From Nothopassalora personata (taxonomy: Eukaryota > Ascomycota > Dothideomycetes > Mycosphaerellales > Mycosphaerellaceae), in the NCBI GenBank assembly GCA_033816765.1, contig CM066295.1, forward strand, positions 992,001 through 1,056,000: a stretch of DNA of 64,000 bases. The letters run 5' to 3'. Each line of letters starts with the position of its first letter. Position 1 is the first letter of the stretch. The notes below the pieces were generated by a model that made no database searches, was not told the origin of the DNA, and saw nothing but the letters and a program-made list of their open reading frames with translations. The position numbers were made by a program, and so were the translations under genes. This document shows positions 51,972 through 63,348 of this stretch, one piece after another.

Positions 51972-53400
51972 CTACTCGCCCTTGGATCCAAAATTGTATC
52001 CCCTTCCCAACACTGGCACTGAGATGAATCCTCGCCACATATTCCGGCTCCGCAACGCCAATCTTGCTTGTATCGCCTCCAGTCAGAATCTGTCCGAACT
52101 TCACCGGTCGATCTCCTTGATGGCCTTGGCGATCGGTGCGTTCGACTCGTGGTATAGGTTGGGCGCTCGGAACGCAGCTGCAATCCCGAAAGGTCCCAAA
52201 GTAACTTTTCCGGTCTGGTTGCTGGTAGCCGTAAGAAACCGGAAGAACACAGAGGACACAGGCCATCATTGACGCGAACGCGGCCTGCATGCAGCCAAAA
52301 TGGGTTACGTAGTGGATTGTGTCGCGGCAGACTGCGGCGGGTCGGGAGAGGGTACCGGCTGCGGTAAATTTGTCGTCGTCTTCGTTGTAAATGTCGAGGG
52401 CTGTGTCGAAAATAATTACATTTTTTTGCCGACAAGATTAAGAAGGATTATAGTAATGTGCTGGGTCGGCTGCAGCGTTGTCCTTAAAAGTCTGGGGCCG
52501 CATCAGGTTGTTAAATTTGAAGCCGCAGAGGTTCTCTGATCGAGTCCTACCTTCTTGCGTTCCGAGATCATTGGCAAGGTAAACTAGTACATTGCCGACT
52601 TGATCGAGCTGAAAGCCAGCTACGGGGTCGTAGTACATGCTGGCATTGCCGCCAAAGTATACCGCCGAGCCACGTGCCGGAGTCGTCACTAACCATGGTA
52701 TGAGTTTCGTGGATATAGCTGTAGTGAAGGAACTCGAAGTGATTCTGTTTCTTGAGCATCGTGTCAAAATCGCGAAAGGTTGAGTTGTCGAACTTTAGTC
52801 CATCGACTGCCAATCTCATCCTGAGACAGTCATCAAATGCTTGGAGCTCGACCGCATAGTCGACGACTGCTGGGCTTCTGGGTGTATTTGGTGCCTACAC
52901 AGGATCCGCTTCCCTCTTCACGTTCGTCTTTTGTAACTGTGTAGATCGTATCCATCGTGATGTGCGAGTAGTCGTCGTCATTTATGTCGGGGGTGTCGGC
53001 GTCACGATAGAACTATGTCGCTTCGAAGCAAACGTCGAAGAGTGGCGTGCTGAGGTTCTCCAGCAGAGCATTGCAAGTGGCATTGGTCACTCTTTTCTCG
53101 GACTGACATGCAATATTATCCTGCAGTGCATAGAAAGCAGTTTGCGTGGTATTTCCATTTATCGGTGGCCATTGCTTGAGGCTCGCCGTAGTCGAAGTCG
53201 AATCTGCCTCCAGGAACGGTCACGGGATATAGGCCATCACAATTGTGGTACAAGTTTGGCAAGAGGTCGCCTCCCTGTGGCCATATATCCAGGTCGTGCC
53301 AGGACCTGCTCCGCTGAGGGCTGGTCGATATGCCACGTGTCTGTGCCAATTCATGCCGGCAGTCCCAATGTAACACTTTGTCGGCACACCTTCAGCCAAG
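51972..53400 (-). pseudogene. Decayed gene for a probable membrane-anchored glycoprotein
   Basis: Coding-looking blocks on the minus strand change frame repeatedly. From the 5' side: NGNTTQTAFYALQDNIACQS and SEKRVTNATCNALLENLSTP (N-glycosylation motifs) ending FDVCFEAT-stop (TAG, possibly from CAG), then FYRDADTPDINDDDYSHITM, a one-base frame change near 52868 into VVDYAVELQAFDDC...FLHYSYIHETHTM, then GGNASMYYDPVAGFQLDQVG, then VIIFDTALDIYNEDDDKF leading to a hydrophobic segment (ASMMACVLCVLPVSYGY). The last part, KVTLGPFGIAAAFRAPNLYH, may be spliced through a GTGAAGT...AAG intron to a stop at 51972-51974. Some shifts could be introns, but the TAG and the one-base shift argue for a pseudogene. 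Family not recognised. Confidence 0.5.
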
Positions 53401-54345
53401 TTTCACATGCATTTGGCGCATAGAGGCGCGAGTCGCCGCTGCTTTTCGCGCAACGCTACTTCTGCTCCTAAGCAGAGAGACGCCTCAATCGCCTCCTCCC
53501 GGCGGCTATCCAACAACCAAGACCACGACGAACCAGATCCAGCCAACAACCCGCTATATCTGGCATCTTGCCTTCTTCTGCAATCTGCTTACTCACCATC
53601 CAGCTGGAAGAGCGTGGTACAACGTACTTCCTCCTATTCTGTGCTGTACGTTTTCCTCTACACCAGGAGCTATGCGCGGCGCACAAGGCGATATCGATCA
53701 CCAGTCGAAGTGAGCTTCCCTCTCCATCGAAAGATCCCTAGCACAGGACTGCGCAGCTCTCAGCAGGACGATGGGCTATCATGCCGGCCACGAGTCGTGT
53801 CTTGGATTGATGCACAGATCGCAAGCATGCTGACCGTCCGGAAATAGCAATCGATGCCATTGATGGCGAACGAAGAGAGCGACATGCTGTGGCTGCAGGA
53901 GAGCTGATTGCTAGATCCCCTGTCTGTCCGGATATCAATGTGGGAGATGTGAGCGTACATGTACGTGCATGGTAATACACCGCAATATCGGGTGCGTTCG
54001 ATCCTGGGGGAGCCAAACCCTTCCAGGTGGGATGGATCGTCAGTTACAAGCGTCCGTCGCAGTACTGTGAAGCACCAGTGGACACACAGATCACCATACC
54101 TAGCAGCACTCTCACACCGCCGCCTTCGGACAAGCCATAAGAGAGTAACATCATCATCATATTCTGGGGTATCCACAAAGTCATCAAACCAAACGCCTTC
54201 AATCTGAAGCAGACTCTCATCAAATCCTCTAGCCGCCATCCAAGGCCCTTGGACGCTTCCCTCGCAAGATCATCGCCCTGCAAGTGTCAAGTCCCAAGCG
54301 ACTCCCGCTCCCACGGCACTCGATAGCTTCGAACGCATCATGGCC
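53401..54345. other. Intergenic DNA without a supportable gene
   Basis: Several open frames on both strands (for example 53407-53847 plus, 53760-54239 minus) show no domain, no consistent codon preference and overlap each other. The upstream exons of the decayed gene may reach into the left part. Nothing else recognised. Confidence 0.5.
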
Positions 54346-55904
54346 TCAAGAAAAATGCGCCTTACTAACATGATGACTAACAGCCGCCTCATCACCTTCA
54401 AAAAGCCCACAAACCGGACACTTTGCATTCGTCGCATGCTGATACTGCTGGCCCGAACCCGACAGCGGCCTATGAGGCAGCTGCGGAGGCGTGGAATTCT
54501 GCACGCTTAAATTGGAGAAGCGTTGATGATCGGGCATAATACTGCTCGAAGGCCTCGAGTTCGGTTGTTGCTGATATGACTCTGAATGTCCAGTACTGGA
54601 CGTCCGGCTTACGCTGTGTTGGCTGGTATTCGCGGCGTTCTGTTGCCATTGGGAGACGTTAGGGCGGGTGTAGGTTGGGGAGTAGGGGTGCTGTAATGGT
54701 TGGTGTTCGAGGTGGGAGTTATGGCTGGGGGTTAAGGAGTTGTTTCTGTCGGCTGGGTGTTGTTGCGAGGGTGGCGGGTAGGTGTGGTGGTATTGGACGG
54801 GAGGTTTGAGGTCGAGGGACGATTGCGAGGGCGCCCGTGGGGAGGGTTGTGGTGAGGCTGAGGCTGTTGAGCCGAAGGATTGGGAGGGCGCTGTGGTCGA
54901 ATTGAAGGAGGAGTCGCCGGGGAGTTCTGAGCGGAAGACGGCGCCGTGGGGTTTGAGAGGCTCGGGGAAGAGGCTGTGGGGTGCTTGCTCGTAGGAGCCG
55001 GGGAGCTCGTTGATCATTGGCATTGTTTGTTGTGCTCCGAGTCGTGTGTTGTCTGGCCCGTTGTAGCCCGGTTGCTGGTATGCTGGTAGGTATTGGCTGG
55101 TTCGTTGGCTCGCAGTCCGCGAAATGTCATGGTAGTTTCCGTATCCCTTCTTGTCCAAGCGTGGAGACCCAAAGCCAACCATCGAAGGACTTGGACTGCC
55201 AGGCGGTGTTCCTGCCATGCTCCCTGCGGGCTGGCTTCCATCCTCACTGAAGCCGCTCGGCTTGGCCGTCTTCAACATGCCGTCCTCGAACATGGCATGC
55301 AGCTTCCCCTCGTCCAACAGCTCCGCTTTCCTCGCCAGCCTGTCAATCATCTTTCCTGTCGCCTCCTTCGTCTCTTTCTTGACAAAACTCGCCAGCGCCA
55401 GATTGCACACGATCTCCACGTCTTCTCGTAAGTAGAGTCCATCCAACGGTGTGTCCACGCCCAGCTCTCGTGTCTCTCTCGGCTCACCCGGCTGATTCCC
55501 TCCGATGCGATACTTGTTTCGCAGGTCGACGCCCATAGGCGCATCTGAAAGCAAAGGGCTCAAGGTCAGCGAATGTTTCCCACAGGCAGGCGATGTGCCC
55601 AGAACCCTTCAGTGTACTCACACACATGTGACTGCAACCCGTACGGCTGATCATGGAACACTCCCTTGAACGCAATCTTCTTCCTCAAGCCAAAGCCCCA
55701 AGTTATGATCTCGCTGATCTCATACCACTGCGAAAAGTACTCGTCGTTGGGCGCGTCGCGGGGCGCCTCGATTTGTTTGACGCCAGTGACGAGCGGGTTC
55801 AGCTCGATGACCTCCTTGTGACTGTGTAGCATCTCAATCGCGAGCTGACGGGGTACATTTCGTGGGAGGGGGGTGATTTTGGTGTAGACGGTCTTCTTCG
55901 CCAT
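54346..55904 (-). CDS. DUF7053 domain protein with C-terminal C2H2-type zinc finger
   Basis: Two exons: 55904-55622 (283 nt) and 55544-54346, joined across a 77-nt intron with GTGAGT donor and TTTGCTTTCAG acceptor, giving 493 residues. The join restores QSHVYAPMGVDLRNKYRIGG. Residues 1 to about 195 form the fungal DUF7053 domain (KKTVYTKITPLP, AIEMLHSHKEVIELNPLVTG, REDVEIVCNLALASFVKKE). Then comes a long disordered Ser/Pro/Gln-rich region, and at the C-terminus CPVCGLFEGDEAAVSHHVSK with a C-x2-C-x12-H-x4-H arrangement like UBZ-type fingers. Function unknown; the domain fold is often described as START-like. The 3' neighbour region is empty. Start ATG 55904 fits the family start. Confidence 0.85.
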
Positions 55905-56666
55905 CGTTGGGTGCTGGTCCTAATTCTGCCTACTGGTAATCTCAGTGCAGCTAGCTGCGAAACAGAGGAAGCAATAGAACTACAGGAGTAAGACAGATAC
56001 AAAACTCTTACAACGGAATCATGCGACGAGGGGATCAGCAGCCACACAGCCGCGACAGCTCTGTCTGCACAAGAGCCAAGCACAGCATCGCGTTGGCACT
56101 GGCGAAGAGAAGCGAGAGACGTCAGCGTCGAAGGATCGCCAGCTGCATCATCCCGTGTGCGGTGGGGACGAGCGTGCTGTGGTGTCTGGAGCTGGGCGCG
56201 CCGAGAATAGAATAGCAACTACAGTACAACTACTACAACTACAACTATTCCGCTTCGCCTTCGCCACACTCACCCACAAGGACACAACCGTGTCTCGGAT
56301 CGCTGGTCAGATGCAGGCTACAGCATCCACGTTAGTATGCGAGGCTGTTGGTTGTGAGGCAAAGCACTGTAATCTTGCTACGTATGCCGTCGTTCAGGAA
56401 CAATGCCTTGAAGGTTTTCCAAACTCGGTATGTGGAAAAGCCACCATATGTTAGCCTGTCCGAATGAAGCCGTCATCGTGCACCAAGACGGCACAAGAAT
56501 GCAGGTCTGTTCGCCGGCGCTATCGATGCGGGCGATCACAATGCCGACGAAGAGGTGCCAAGAGCTCGACAGCCAATGGTTCCCTGCAGACGGGTGGTGT
56601 ACATACTGTTGTGTATCTTGGGGGTGGCAATACGGATTGTAGCGACTGACTGATCCATCTTACACA
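55905..56666. other. Intergenic region upstream of the DUF7053 gene
   Basis: Holds the DUF7053 promoter and the 3' end of the hotdog gene. A CAACTACAACTACAACTA microsatellite lies at about 56216-56244. No gene recognised. Confidence 0.6.
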
Positions 56667-57701
56667 TCATTTCTTCGGCGGCGGCAAGAACACGTTCAAC
56701 ACCTTCCTCGGAATCTTCTTGAACCTCACCCCCTCCCAAGCACCCACAATCTCCCCATCCTGCAGAATATACACATCGCCTTCCAAGACTGTCTTGTCCT
56801 TCTCCAGCTGCTTCATCTGCACATAGTTCCTCATCACACTACCACTCTTGGTAGGATTGAATCGTGGTGACAACTTCATAGCACTGACACCATTGGATAT
56901 GAACGCATTCTTGTCCTTGTCCTTTTCCACGGCATTGGCAACGAAGCCAGAGATGTGGCAGGACCCGTCAAGGTAGTAGGGACCTGTGCAGTCGGAGGCT
57001 GGATCGGCGAGGAAGGAGAGGAGGGAGGTCGCTTCGAGGCTAAGTTCGTCGAAGACGACTTCGGACATGTTTTGGTATTTTCCCGTGTAGTCGACGAAGG
57101 ATTGGAAGAGCTTGTAGGCTTGGGCTTTGTGGACGAGCTGAACATTGTCGTTGTTACCATCGGCGGCACGCTGGTAAAGCGCGTCGATGCGGGCATTCAT
57201 CCTGGCAGCTTCGTGGGACCATTCCGACAGCCAGCCATAGTACCACTCGAAGCGGACCGAACAATGGCCATTCTCTTGAAGGCGTTTGCCTTCTGCCGTG
57301 ATGCTGTAGAAGGTACATCTCAATACAGCATCCAGGATGTCGCCACGCGTCCCTGCTGGTATCGAAGCCGTGGTCTCGACCTCAAGCCAATGTTGGTCAA
57401 GCTTGGCTGGGTCCTGGACGACGGTCGGCTTGTGTACCTCAAGGTCACAAATGTTGAATCCAGGTAGCTCAGCATCTTTGCCACGGTGGTGTCGCCAGAT
57501 GTGCTTGCCAATCTCGACGGCCATGTCGGCATACAAGCCGGACGGTGTGAGGACTGTCGTATTGCATTTGTGATTGATGATGGTTGGGCTGATATCCGGG
57601 TCGCCCATACAGGAGCGGACCACGACTTTCGTGCCTGGGATGGAGTCGAGCCTTGACTCGGTGACCTGCTGACATGTGGCCGAGAGGCGAGTGTAAGTCA
57701 T
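56667..57701 (-). CDS. Stand-alone polyketide product-template/dehydratase-like hotdog protein
   Basis: 344 residues from ATG 57701, a single domain over the whole length resembling the product-template (PT, PS-DH PF14765-type) domain of non-reducing fungal polyketide synthases, which sets aldol cyclisation. Visible hallmarks: INHKCNTTVLTPSGLYADMA (His at 44 in the position of the catalytic His), CSVRFEWYYGWLSEW, and GPYYLDGSCHISGFVANAV (Asp at 245 in the position of the catalytic Asp), then FNPTKSGSVMRNYVQMK and a terminal VRFKKIPRKVLNVFLPPP. Both dyad residues are kept. No KS, AT, ACP or TE sequence lies on either side, so it is not part of a visible megasynthase. It may act in trans or be a remnant that acquired another role. 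Confidence 0.75.
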   Translation of the reverse strand: MTYTRLSATCQQVTESRLDSIPGTKVVVRSCMGDPDISPTIINHKCNTTVLTPSGLYADMAVEIGKHIWRHHRGKDAELPGFNICDLEVHKPTVVQDPAKLDQHWLEVETTASIPAGTRGDILDAVLRCTFYSITAEGKRLQENGHCSVRFEWYYGWLSEWSHEAARMNARIDALYQRAADGNNDNVQLVHKAQAYKLFQSFVDYTGKYQNMSEVVFDELSLEATSLLSFLADPASDCTGPYYLDGSCHISGFVANAVEKDKDKNAFISNGVSAMKLSPRFNPTKSGSVMRNYVQMKQLEKDKTVLEGDVYILQDGEIVGAWEGVRFKKIPRKVLNVFLPPPKK

Positions 57702-58564
57702 TGTGATGGTCGATATGGCGATGATTGGGAGCTGGGAGTAAATTGAAGGCGCAAGTATGCTTCAGTAGTGGTTGAGGAGGGTGAAGAAGATGTATTATAT
57801 TATACCTACCTGCCATGCTTAGCGTTGGCGAACCTCGTTGCATTCGGCTGTCACCATATGTCTTGGAATGGCTCAGGGCGTGGTTGTAAGCTGACGAGAC
57901 TGCAGCGGAGGCTCATCTGTCGCCGATGTCGATGTGGGGGGTCGCGATGCGATGCGATGCAACCTCACCGCCGGGTCTGTGTGTTGACATATGTGCCCCG
58001 ACGTTGACATGTCCCTCGATACGTTGCACGTACTGCATACATACCATGAAGGTCTCACTCCTGTTGTGTGTCGCCTGTGGCTCGGCCGGTCGCGGCCTGA
58101 GCTACACGTAAATCCTTCCCCGCGTACCTCGGCGCTCAAGGTACGGGCTCAGAGAAAGAGGACAAGAAGGAGCGGCAAGAAATTCTGGACAGCAGAGGAG
58201 GGAGGTATCAACGGACGAAGGTTGAGTGCGGTCAAATGCAAGACCGAAGGGGTCCTCTCAAAAGCAGAGAACAAGGAGCACAAGCCATACACAACCGATG
58301 AAATCACAATGCTATAGACTAGGCAGCTCAAGGCCGAGGGTACAGTAGTCGCCTCGCCCACATCGCAAAAATGCTATCGTGAAGCCGCCTCACGCTCCCT
58401 GGCAGCCTGAGGAAGAACATCCTGCTCTGCCACTTTATATAGCCACCGCCACGGGAGCAATGCAGATTCAACCCTCATCGACTGACACCGCTCTGCCCTC
58501 GCATCGTGCCTGCGTCGATTATCTGATACTTGTGCTTTGCCCATATCATCTTCAGCCGGGGCGA
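57702..58564. other. Intergenic DNA upstream of the hotdog gene
   Basis: Contains the hotdog gene promoter. Short open frames (such as 57991-58317 plus) show no domain. Upstream parts of the Old Yellow Enzyme gene are not recognisable here. Confidence 0.5.
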
Positions 58565-59146
58565 TGTGCCGATTGGCTCGCCGGACGACTCACCAATCTA
58601 TATCGCATTGAAAGGTGAAGCAGCTGGGAAGTTTCAGATGCCATCGCTCTGGCTACAATCGTTTCAGACCTCGGCGTGGATCTCCTGGACATGTCCTCCG
58701 TCGGTGGAAATGACCCGCAGCAGAGGATGAATATGTTCGACTCCAAAGACTACCAGACTAAGGTCGCCGCTCAGATTCGAATGGGAGCTTCGCGCAGCGG
58801 GCAAGTCGCTGCTGATCCGGCGCTGTGAGTTTAATTACGGAGGCGGAGCAGGCGAGGGATATTCTTGAGGAGCGCGGCGAGCTGAGTGAGAGCAGGCGAG
58901 AGAAGCGAAGGTGGTGGGGAAAGCGTGGATGGCGACGAAAGGGGCGGATTCCATCAAACGTGAAGCCGAAGTTGCAAAGAGCATGACAGAATCCAGCCAG
59001 CGGGAACGAGCCCATGGCGGACGTCCATACTAGTTGCGCGGCAATTCATGCGTGAGAACGCGTGGGTCCTGAAAGTTGTGTGGAGGTTAAGTGTAGATAC
59101 TGCGTGGCCGTCGCAGTTTTTTGAGGGTGAGGTTCCCGGTGCGTGG
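58565..59146 (+). pseudogene. Old Yellow Enzyme (NADH:flavin oxidoreductase) C-terminal pseudogene
   Basis: The plus strand reads like the C-terminal half of a YqjM/OYE-type enzyme in three frames: CADWLAG...stop(TGA 58616)...SSWEVSDAIALATIVSDLGV then DLLDMSSVGGNDPQQRMN and DSKDYQTKVAAQIRM; a shift near 58828 to SLITEAEQARDILEERGE; another shift to ARQFMRENAWVLKVVWRLSV followed by DTAWPSQFFEGE. These match the late barrel strands and the conserved VGLIT/ARQF-type region of the family. The N-terminal half with the FMN-binding first strands is missing. Stop plus two frameshifts make it a pseudogene. Confidence 0.75.
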
Positions 59147-59401
59147 CTCGTATCTAGCCGGTAGAGATGAGAGGGTCCAGAAAGCATAGGAAGCGCATGT
59201 GGGTAGGGAAGCTGATCTTGCGAGTCTTAGCTAGGAGGTCGACTCGGTGCGAAAATGCATGAGCAGCCAGTATCGTGGACCGCATTCATTCCATAGGTCG
59301 TGACGTGATATTTCTGGCTCGCGACAATTCTCCACGCCAGACTCGCGCTTCAGCGCCTTGCCCCATGGCATTTCCCTCGAAGCACTGCCTCGAGGGCTCG
59401 C

Positions 59402-62400
59402 CTAGTGAATCCTCTTTAGACTCTCGACCATACCTCGAGCCTCCTCAAGATCAATTCCACCGAGATCCTTGATGATCTCTCGCTGAATTTCTTCGCTGCA
59501 ATCAAGAAACCTCTCAATCAGCTCTCCATCTACAAATCGATTAGGCCCGTTCGCCCCCTCATCTCGCACTTGATTCTTAAATCCCCTGAACGTATTGAAT
59601 TCCACGTGACCCGGACTCTTGACCAGATTAGCCATATTGTTCTGCATCCTCATGAGCAAATCTTGCTTCCCTGGCGCGATCAGCGCGAAGAGGTAAATGG
59701 ATCCTTCCACCGTGGCGAGGAAAGCGCGAGGGATGACGAGAGCGCCTGGTGTAGGAGTTACATCGATGCGGCGAATTCTGTTGACCATTTCGCCAAGGAG
59801 CATTTCGGAGGTCACGCGCATTCGACGGCGGTCTTCCTCGGAAAAGCCGTTGATGTCATGTTGGAGAACGATGAGGTTGCCCTCGGCGTCGGATTGTAGG
59901 TAGGTGTTGTCGGCGACGTTGGCGACGGCCGTGCCCCAGAGAGTTTCGAAGTGGCGCGCGACCTGAGATAGGTGTTAGCCTCCGCAAATGCCAATGGTTA
60001 CCTCAGATGCCTGCAATCAGCTGCACCGATTCCGATGCGACGCGCCATTGCTTCGACGATACAAGCCTGGTCTGAGGTACGGATATTTGTTTGCCACGAC
60101 TCACCTCTGTCAGGGTATCCGGCATGCCCGCACGGCCCTTCTTGTATTCAACGAGAGACATTGACTTCATAAGATCTGTCACCGCGATAACATTACCAGT
60201 AACGCAGACATCAATCGGCGCTGTTGCGGTCCGATACGAGGCCTTCTTCGTCAACTGAGCTTTACTCGCAGCAAACTCGAAGTCGTAGATGATGACCTGT
60301 GCATCGTGTCAGCAATTCTTCGACGCCATGGGCCATAGATCTGAGACGCATACCGTCTTGATGAGCGCAGCCACTATCTTGCCTTCGCAAACAGCCAGGC
60401 ATCGACACGCGCCTCTGACACTTAGCTCGGTGACGAGCTTCAATCGTCTGTCTTCGGTCACTTCCAGTATTATTATCCTGCCCCGTGCTGTATTCGAATC
60501 CTGGTCGTCAAGATATGCTGTGCCAACAGCGAAGCGCTCAGCGCTTTCGCCTGAGCCATCATCGAGCTTGCAGCGGATCACGCTCTCCACTAACTCATCT
60601 TCATTGAGCTCGTAGGAGTCGAGTTCCTTGAACGCCACTTCGTCGACGAGCTTGAAGTGGCTCTTCACTTCTTCTTGTCCTGCTGTGAGTGTTCGCTGTA
60701 TACAGCCAAGGCCAAATGCCTTTAGGTCCGCCGAGTATGCTATTCGCCGTACCGTCTCGTGGATGAAGAGGTCCTGCACGTGGGTCGTTCTCTCCTCGTC
60801 CACCGCCGCAATCCTCAGCTCATCACCCGAAGCAATGGCAATGGCGTTACCGTACGGCTCAGAATTGAACGAGCATATGGATGTGGCGCTTTCCGCCGTC
60901 ACAGCAGAATACACCATCCGCCCTTCGCTGCCATATATCAGGGAAGGATGCTCACATGTAGCGAAGACGTTTTGCAGTCCCTCTCCCCGTGGCAGCACCG
61001 CAAAATTAGCCTGTTGGGTTCCGAGTATAATACTCTTCCTCGCCGAGAAGAGCTTTTGCGGAAGTTCGATGTTGTATGTTACGACATTCCCATCGGCTAA
61101 GCCAACGAAGAGTGTTGCTGGTTGATCACGCAGGATAGTGGCGATGGAGAGCGATCGTGGGACTGCGAGGGCGTCTTCTGCAACCCGCTCGCTGGCGATC
61201 GCTTCGAGATTTTGTAGACTTAGGAAGGAGACTTTGCTGTCTTTCCAGAATCCAACGACGCACACATCGGGTATCGAGGAGGATAATGCGATGCAGGACA
61301 CCTCTTCCGCGCTGCTGAAGTCTCGCTGTGATCGGACGTCGACTGTCTGGCCGGAGAGGTCCAATGCAGCCAAAGTTTCGCCGCTGAGTGACAGTAGAAC
61401 TGTCGTCTGGTCTACGGCCACTGCGGTGATACTTGCTGGAGCTTGCCATGTGTCCGTGATCATACCGCTCTCCGCATCTGCAAGCAGTACTGCGTTATTG
61501 GTGACTTGCACTGCTCTCCCATCTGGCAAGTTTCCGGCATGCAATGTCGAATCGGTCAAGCTGAAGCCTCTGAATTCTTCTCGTTCTTCCACGTCTCCCT
61601 CTTCATCAAACACGAACACCCTCGTGCTGTCAACGAAGCTCACCACCAGCGTATCGACCAGTTTTGAGGCAGCGGTGCTTCGCAAGCTGAAGACTTCAGA
61701 TATCGGTGCACCCAAATCGCCTAGATCGGCTCGATCTTCCAGACCCACGCCAGATCTCACCGATCTCAGACTGCCGTCCTTGAAAGCACCAGAACCTGTG
61801 ACAATTCTCGCTTGACCGCTCGAAAACTCGTTGACGGGCGCGTCTGAAGCGCGATTGCCCATGTCCATGACCGTGAAGTCCAGTATTGGAGCAATGTTTG
61901 GAAAGGTTTGCAGTACTTCGATGCTCTGTGGTAGAATCTGTATTACCTGACTGTCGCCCTGATGGCTACCCACGAATACGCGTCCTTCGTCCAGGTAGAC
62001 TAATGTGCTCGCTCTGCTCGTCTCTCCTAGGACATCGATGTGATGGCCGCCGTATCCACCTTCTGCGTTGGGCTGCACCATCAGCAAGTACAGCTTACCG
62101 TAATCATCGGCCAATATGTATCTCTGATCATCCAACGCACACCATGCTACGAAGACGGTCGCTTCGTCTAGGGGTTCTGTGCTTTGTACGGAGGTCTGCC
62201 ACTCTTCGACTTCGACGTATGAGATGCTCGTTTCCCCCACGACGAGAAGGCCATGCATCGGAGGAGGGAGTGGGATGAGTATGCCTGCCCCAAGCTCTAG
62301 AGGGTCTTCCACATCACGAACCTTTTCCAGCTCTGCCGTGGCTGGTTCATCGCCGGGTCTCAGAGAGGGACTGTATTCCAACTCGCGGATCTTTAGTCTG

Positions 62401-63020
62401 ACCTTGTTTGTGCTGTCCTCGTGCAGTATTGCGAATAATGGGTCTACTACTTTCGTTCCCGGTTGTCGTCTGTGTACAAAGCAGCTGCTTCTTACGAAAA
62501 GCTCGGGTATCCTCACTGGAATTGGTTCCTGTAGCTCGCCGATCTCATTGTCTGCGGCCTTCCTCTTGCCCTTGCCAGCGTGGGCGATGGGTAGGACATT
62601 GACGACGCCTTCGTAGCACTCAATGGTCATGAAGCGTGATGTCGGGTCAATGTGGACTCTGTCTCCGGTCTGGCTATCTCTTGCCGCCTTCTCAGCTATG
62701 TCGACGTATGCCTTCTCTGTCTTGAGGTCGTTTGTGTCCGCATTCCAGCTGATCGTGAAGTAGTGATATCGGTCTGTGCCCACGAACAGGTGATCGGATT
62801 GGCTCGTCGCAGGCCGCAGTTTGTGAAGCAGGGTCACTTTGCCGTACAACGCCTTCGTATGTCGATGGACCAGTGTGGGATCTGTAGCGCTTGCTGCACT
62901 CCATACTTCGATTCGGTTGGCTTTGGCTACGATTAGATCTTCAGAGTCCGGTGCCAGGAACGAGAGCTTTAGAGCGTGGCGTACGCTGCTGGGCCGGTGT
63001 ATTGGGGCGAGGTAGGCCAT
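59402..63020 (-). CDS. DDB1: DDB1, UV-damaged DNA-binding protein 1 homologue (CUL4 adaptor)
   Basis: Three exons: 63020-60354, 60296-60105 and 59962-59402, with GT-AG introns of 57 and 142 nt, both in phase 0; 1139 residues, close to the 1140 of human DDB1. Exon 1 starts MAYLAPIHRPSSVRHALKLS and holds the WD40-like propellers A, B and part of C (LIVAKANRIEVW). Exons 2 and 3 complete the CPSF_A domain (DVCVTGNVIAVTDLMKSMSL, TEV joined to ARHFETLWGT, TVEGSIYLFALI). DDB1 links substrate receptors to CUL4-RBX1 ubiquitin ligases in DNA repair. In Neurospora crassa the homologue DIM-8 is part of the complex needed for H3K9 methylation over RIPed DNA. Divergent from the Pol III gene at 63349. Confidence 0.93.
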
Positions 63021-63348
63021 GGTGGTTCGGTGTTAGGGCTGGCGAGAAGGAAGTGGTTGAAGTGAATTGAGATCGGGTTGCATGTGCAGGTCGCTCTCTC
63101 TCTCTCGGGAGTGAGCGACGTCCAGTGTATGTGTGAAGTTGAGTGATGTCTCATCTCATCACACTGCTGCTGTGAGCTACAGTACAGCTAGCCGATGACG
63201 AAGTGGAAACGCACGCGCTTCCGTCGCGTCTCTCTAGTCTTATCTCGTTTGCCTCGGTCCATCTCAATTTCTGCCCGCGTAAAAGTAAATGTGACTGACC
63301 AGCCTGCAAACACAGTCACCACCGCTGTTCGATCTCAATCTGATCAGC
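63021..63348. promoter_or_regulatory. Divergent promoter region between DDB1 and RPC5
   Basis: 328 bp between two divergent starts. It contains a CTCTCTCTCTCTC run (about 63094-63106) and repeated CTCATCTCATC-type pyrimidine stretches, common in fungal TATA-less promoters. No gene inside. Confidence 0.5.

Noticed and set aside
52201..52290. Apparent signal peptide start (MQAAFASMMACVLCVL)
   Set aside because: The frame is open upstream with coherent sequence (FDTALDIYNEDDDKF), so the hydrophobic run is an internal membrane segment.
53407..53847. 146-codon plus-strand ORF
   Set aside because: Arg/Ser-rich, no domain, opposite to the decayed minus-strand gene.
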